Source: Gudongella sp046224405 (lineage in GTDB: Bacteria > Bacillota > Clostridia > Tissierellales > Tissierellaceae). Taken from it: a stretch of DNA of 7,798 nucleotides. The translations under genes and the position numbers were made by a program. Location of the stretch: NCBI RefSeq assembly GCF_046224405.1, contig NZ_JBJXRK010000049.1:1-7798 (forward strand). The letters are read 5' to 3'. Shown in pieces: positions 5,834 through 7,798 of this stretch (its first letter is position 1; every line of letters starts with the position of its first letter). Under the pieces are notes generated by a model. That model had not been told where the DNA came from and did no database searches. It was given only the letters and a program-made list of their open reading frames with translations.

Positions 5834-6583
5834 CTATCTTCTTCTTTTTACTGCACTGACTACACTTGTTACTATAATTATTGCAATTATTGACTCAGGA
5901 ATTCCGTTGGTTATTCCTATTCCGACTATTACCTTTCTGGCAAGTTCAACGTCCTGACCAAGTGCTTCCACAAACCTTTCACCGAAGAATACATATATCA
6001 TTGTAAGGACGCCCACTGTGTTTGTCATTGTTCCAACAACCGCAGCTATAACGGTGTCCAGCGCCTTGCCCTTTAGCTGGGTAGCTGTAAGGTATATCAT
6101 GCCGATTGTTAAGATCAGCAGTCCAACGTTCATAAGTAAAGGCCAAATGCTGGTGTAATCAATAATGCTAAGATATATCCCTCTTGAAAGGTATGCAATT
6201 ATGGCTGCCCATATCAAGTAGAGCATGCCCATAGTTCCCCTTGTACCAAGCTTGTTAAGGCCCTTGTAGGTGTAATAGGCGGTTATTCCTATTAAAATCC
6301 TAGGCAGTACTGAAACTATTGGATTAAGAAATACAAAACTCACTGGCGTCGGTGCTGTTATAGCCTGATAAATACTGAACATGCCAAATATAAGTCCCAC
6401 AAACGCCCCTACAATGGGACCTTCCACTATTGCCCCGATTATTACCGGTATGTGCATTATAGTTGCCCTAGTGGGTCCCACGGGAATAAATCCCAACGGC
6501 GTCATCCCCAGCACAACTGAAATTGCACCCAGCACTCCAATGATTGTAAGCTTCCTGATGTCAAAACGATTTCCTTTTTTCAT
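5834..6583 (-). CDS. ECF transporter S component, probable pantothenate carrier
   Basis: This is a hydrophobic 249-residue membrane protein of the ECF substrate-binding (S) component type, which captures a vitamin and works with a shared EcfA-EcfA'-EcfT module encoded elsewhere. Helices are visible at about 11-30, 42-70 (probably two), 83-105, 118-138, 147-167, 177-200 and 217-243. Family-like features are the N-terminal RKLTIIGVLGAISVVLG, with a GxxxA pattern (Gly16, Ala20) in helix 1 that could contact EcfT, then GPIVGAFVGLIFG (55-67) and GTMTNTVGVL (184-193). The segment 112-172 seems to be an extra pair of helices compared with the usual six-helix S component of roughly 170-200 residues. 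Substrate is inferred from coaX, 11 bases downstream, so pantothenate (PanT-like) is likely but unproven. The ATG follows GGAGG by seven bases. The gene begins an operon under its own promoter. Confidence 0.85.
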   Translation of the reverse strand: MKKGNRFDIRKLTIIGVLGAISVVLGMTPLGFIPVGPTRATIMHIPVIIGAIVEGPIVGAFVGLIFGMFSIYQAITAPTPVSFVFLNPIVSVLPRILIGITAYYTYKGLNKLGTRGTMGMLYLIWAAIIAYLSRGIYLSIIDYTSIWPLLMNVGLLILTIGMIYLTATQLKGKALDTVIAAVVGTMTNTVGVLTMIYVFFGERFVEALGQDVELARKVIVGIGITNGIPESIIAIIIVTSVVSAVKRRR

Positions 6584-6598
6584 TATTATCCCTCCGCT

Positions 6599-6618
6599 CT
6601 GGTTCCCATGGATACCAG
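6599..6618 (-). promoter_or_regulatory. Hairpin just before the ribosome site of the S-component gene
   Basis: In the minus-strand transcript CTGGT-A-TCC pairs with GGA-ACCAG around an ATG loop, making eight pairs with one bulged A. It ends three bases before the GGAGG site (6591-6595). Further upstream in the leader, AGTCG (6649-6653 in complement) can pair with CGACT (6617-6621 in complement), which would compete with the base of this hairpin. The leader is about 98 bases long. I do not recognise a known riboswitch class in it. Confidence 0.45.
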
Positions 6619-6687
6619 TCGATTCAACAAGTTAACATTCCTACAGTCCGACTCCAATTTACAGGATGCCGGCTTTTCAACAGTAAC

Positions 6688-6716
6688 ATTATATAGGTTG
6701 ACCCCATTAATTACAA
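6688..6716 (-). promoter_or_regulatory. Sigma-A promoter for the S component-coaX-dusB operon
   Basis: The minus strand carries TTGTAA (6711-6716, four of six) and a perfect TATAAT (6688-6693) with a 17-base spacer. The -35 box overlaps the stop codon of the peptidase gene. The predicted start is near 6681, leaving a leader of about 98 bases. No hairpin terminator lies between the peptidase stop and this promoter, so some read-through from the peptidase is expected. Confidence 0.8.
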
Positions 6717-7676
6717 TACCTTTTCCGTTATTTCCCGGGCAGATATCATATTTTGGTAGGAATCTGCAGCTCTTACAGCATTGATCACTGCCTTTTCAAC
6801 AGCCTCTGCAGCCATCATGGCAACAAGATTCAGATCTGCCTGTACCTTGTTTGTTCCCATAACAAAGATGGTATCACCATCTACAGCAGTATGAACCGGA
6901 TTTATTGACCTTGCCAGCCCATTGTGGGCTGTCTGTGCAACCTTGTTCCCCTCAGCCTTTGTGATGATGGCATTTGTTGCAACAACGCCTATGGTTGTAT
7001 TGGTATTTGCGAACTGAATATTATCCTTTGATTCCTTCATGATGGACTCGGTTGAAACAAGATGATCCATATTATAGTCATATGCACCAGCTATTTGAAC
7101 ATTTCCATCAAATATATCCCCAAAGCTGTTGACTGTTATCAAGGCACTTACAACAAGTTCACCAGCCTTGACAGTCGCACTTCCTATTCCAGATTTCATT
7201 GAGCCTCCCGGTCCCAGTATCTTGCCGACGGTTGCCCCTGTTCCACAGCCTACACAGCCCTGTGCCCTTTCCTCTGAACTTGCCTTCTTTGCTGCCAGAT
7301 AGCCCATGGCCTTGTCAGGTCTGACCTTTGGATCTCCTATGAGAAGGTCAAATATCACAGCGGATGCAACAATAGGGACCCTTGTGACCCCAACATCGAA
7401 CCCCACTCCCTTCTCCTCAAGATAATCCATCACCCCGGATGCAGCCTCCAGACCAAAGGCTGAGCCTCCTGCAAGCACAACCCCATGGACCCTGTCAACC
7501 ATCTTTTCAGCCTTGAACAGATCGGTCTCACGTGTGCCTGGAGCAGAGCCCCTCACATCAACACCTCCAGTTGCTCCCTCCTCACATATGACAGCTGTAC
7601 AGCCCGTCATTGCCTCCTCTGATGATGCATGACCTACCTTTATTCCTTCAACATCTGTAATATATCCTGGATACAT
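6711..7676 (-). CDS. P1-family (S58) self-cleaving peptidase, DmpA/NylC-like
   Basis: This is an Ntn-type hydrolase of the DmpA/BapA/NylC group. Such enzymes are made as an inactive precursor that cuts itself in two, exposing an N-terminal Ser or Thr nucleophile. Known members cleave N-terminal residues of peptides, beta-peptides or nylon oligomers. The protein is 321 residues from the chosen ATG, within the family range. Signatures are ITDVEGIKVGHA (6-17), VRGSAPGTRETDL (41-53), LAGGSAFGLEAASGV (68-82), GCGTGATVGK (143-152) and NTTIGVVATNA (226-236). By analogy with NylC, cleavage is expected between Asn226 and Thr227. There is no signal peptide, so it is cytosolic. An in-frame TTG at 7722-7724 would add 16 residues, but it lies in the U-run of the preceding terminator. 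ATG 7674-7676 has an ideal GGGAGG site six bases away. The physiological substrate is unknown. Confidence 0.9.
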   Translation of the reverse strand: MYPGYITDVEGIKVGHASSEEAMTGCTAVICEEGATGGVDVRGSAPGTRETDLFKAEKMVDRVHGVVLAGGSAFGLEAASGVMDYLEEKGVGFDVGVTRVPIVASAVIFDLLIGDPKVRPDKAMGYLAAKKASSEERAQGCVGCGTGATVGKILGPGGSMKSGIGSATVKAGELVVSALITVNSFGDIFDGNVQIAGAYDYNMDHLVSTESIMKESKDNIQFANTNTTIGVVATNAIITKAEGNKVAQTAHNGLARSINPVHTAVDGDTIFVMGTNKVQADLNLVAMMAAEAVEKAVINAVRAADSYQNMISAREITEKVL

Positions 7677-7682
7677 ATCTTT

Positions 7683-7688
7683 CCTCCC
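7683..7688 (-). promoter_or_regulatory. Shine-Dalgarno site that sets the peptidase start
   Basis: GGGAGG on the minus strand stands six bases before the ATG at 7674-7676. It favours this start over the TTG further upstream, which has no ribosome site and would begin inside a terminator tail. The shorter protein begins MYPGYITDVEGIKVGH, which places the conserved ITDVEGI motif near the N-terminus. Confidence 0.85.
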
Positions 7689-7722
7689 ACTTTTTGGTAG
7701 ATATTCTTTACCCTTATTAGGC

Positions 7723-7759
7723 AAAAAACAAACAAACTCACCCTCTTACGAGGATGAGT
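7723..7759 (-). terminator. Intrinsic terminator of the gene entering from the right edge
   Basis: Arms 7750-7759 and 7736-7745 form a ten-pair stem (one G-U) around the four-base loop GTAA. In the minus-strand direction it is followed by TTGTTTGTTTTTT (7723-7735). The stem begins eight bases after a TAA stop. This is the clearest intrinsic terminator in the window and separates the upstream gene from the peptidase. Confidence 0.9.
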
Positions 7760-7767
7760 CGAATTAT

Positions 7768-7798
7768 TTAACCGAAGAACATCAGTAGCATTCCTGCT
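7768..7798 (-). CDS. C-terminal end of an unidentified hydrophobic protein (partial)
   Basis: Reading leftwards from the window edge, nine codons give AGMLLMFFG and then TAA (7768-7770), followed eight bases later by a strong terminator. The stop-terminator spacing supports a real gene end. The residues look like the end of a membrane helix, so a membrane protein is likely, but the piece is too short to name a family. Another minus-strand frame is also open here, so the frame is chosen only because its stop fits the terminator. Confidence 0.45.
   Translation of the reverse strand, partial: AGMLLMFFG

Noticed and set aside
6585..6608. Seven-codon leader ORF (MGTRAEG) overlapping the start of the S-component gene
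   Set aside because: It has no ribosome site, its ATG is in the loop of a hairpin, and the residues show no regulatory pattern.
6584..6710. Known riboswitch (TPP, THF, preQ1) in the S-component leader
   Set aside because: None of the conserved cores I know for these classes is present.
7689..7735. Possible promoter for the peptidase gene (TTGTTT with TAAAGA or GAATAT)
   Set aside because: The spacers are 15 or 19 bases and the -10 matches are poor; the T-rich sequence is better explained as the terminator tail.

Overview
The window looks like a chromosomal housekeeping segment of a low-to-moderate GC Gram-positive anaerobe of the Clostridia/Tissierellia type. The reasons are the gene order coaX-dusB-greA-lysS, strong GGAGG-type Shine-Dalgarno sites before almost every gene, consensus sigma-A promoters, and a solitary ECF-transporter S component beside coaX. 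All recognisable genes lie on the minus strand, so transcription runs from the right edge to the left edge. I see no CRISPR array, insertion sequence, prophage, tRNA gene or complete rRNA gene.

Layout in the direction of transcription. The right edge holds only the last nine codons of an unidentified hydrophobic protein, followed by an intrinsic terminator. Next is a P1-family (S58, DmpA/NylC-like) self-cleaving peptidase, whose likely start is an ATG inside the longest ORF. Its stop codon coincides with the -35 box of a good promoter. That promoter drives a structured leader of about 98 nt and then ECF S component - coaX (type III pantothenate kinase) - dusB (tRNA dihydrouridine synthase). 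A second promoter, a perfect TTGACA-17-TATAAT, lies between dusB and greA and drives greA - lysS. A hairpin follows lysS, then a family-4-like glycosyltransferase gene. The last ~150 bases at the left edge contain two tandem near-consensus promoters pointing out of the window. They look like an rRNA-operon promoter region, which would fit the common placement of rRNA operons after lysS in Firmicutes.

The genes fit together loosely. The S component and CoaX plausibly import and phosphorylate pantothenate for coenzyme A. DusB, GreA and LysRS serve tRNA modification, transcript elongation and tRNA charging. The glycosyltransferase and the peptidase are the less conserved flanking pieces.

I found no convincing wholly new system. 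The points most worth a second look are: a lysyl-tRNA synthetase carrying an extra C-terminal tRNA-binding domain; an S component that seems to have two extra membrane helices; a greA leader with a GNRA hairpin, U-rich tract and alternative pairing that suggest premature termination; a 15-bp perfect hairpin covering the coaX stop codon; and the tandem outward-facing promoters at the left edge.
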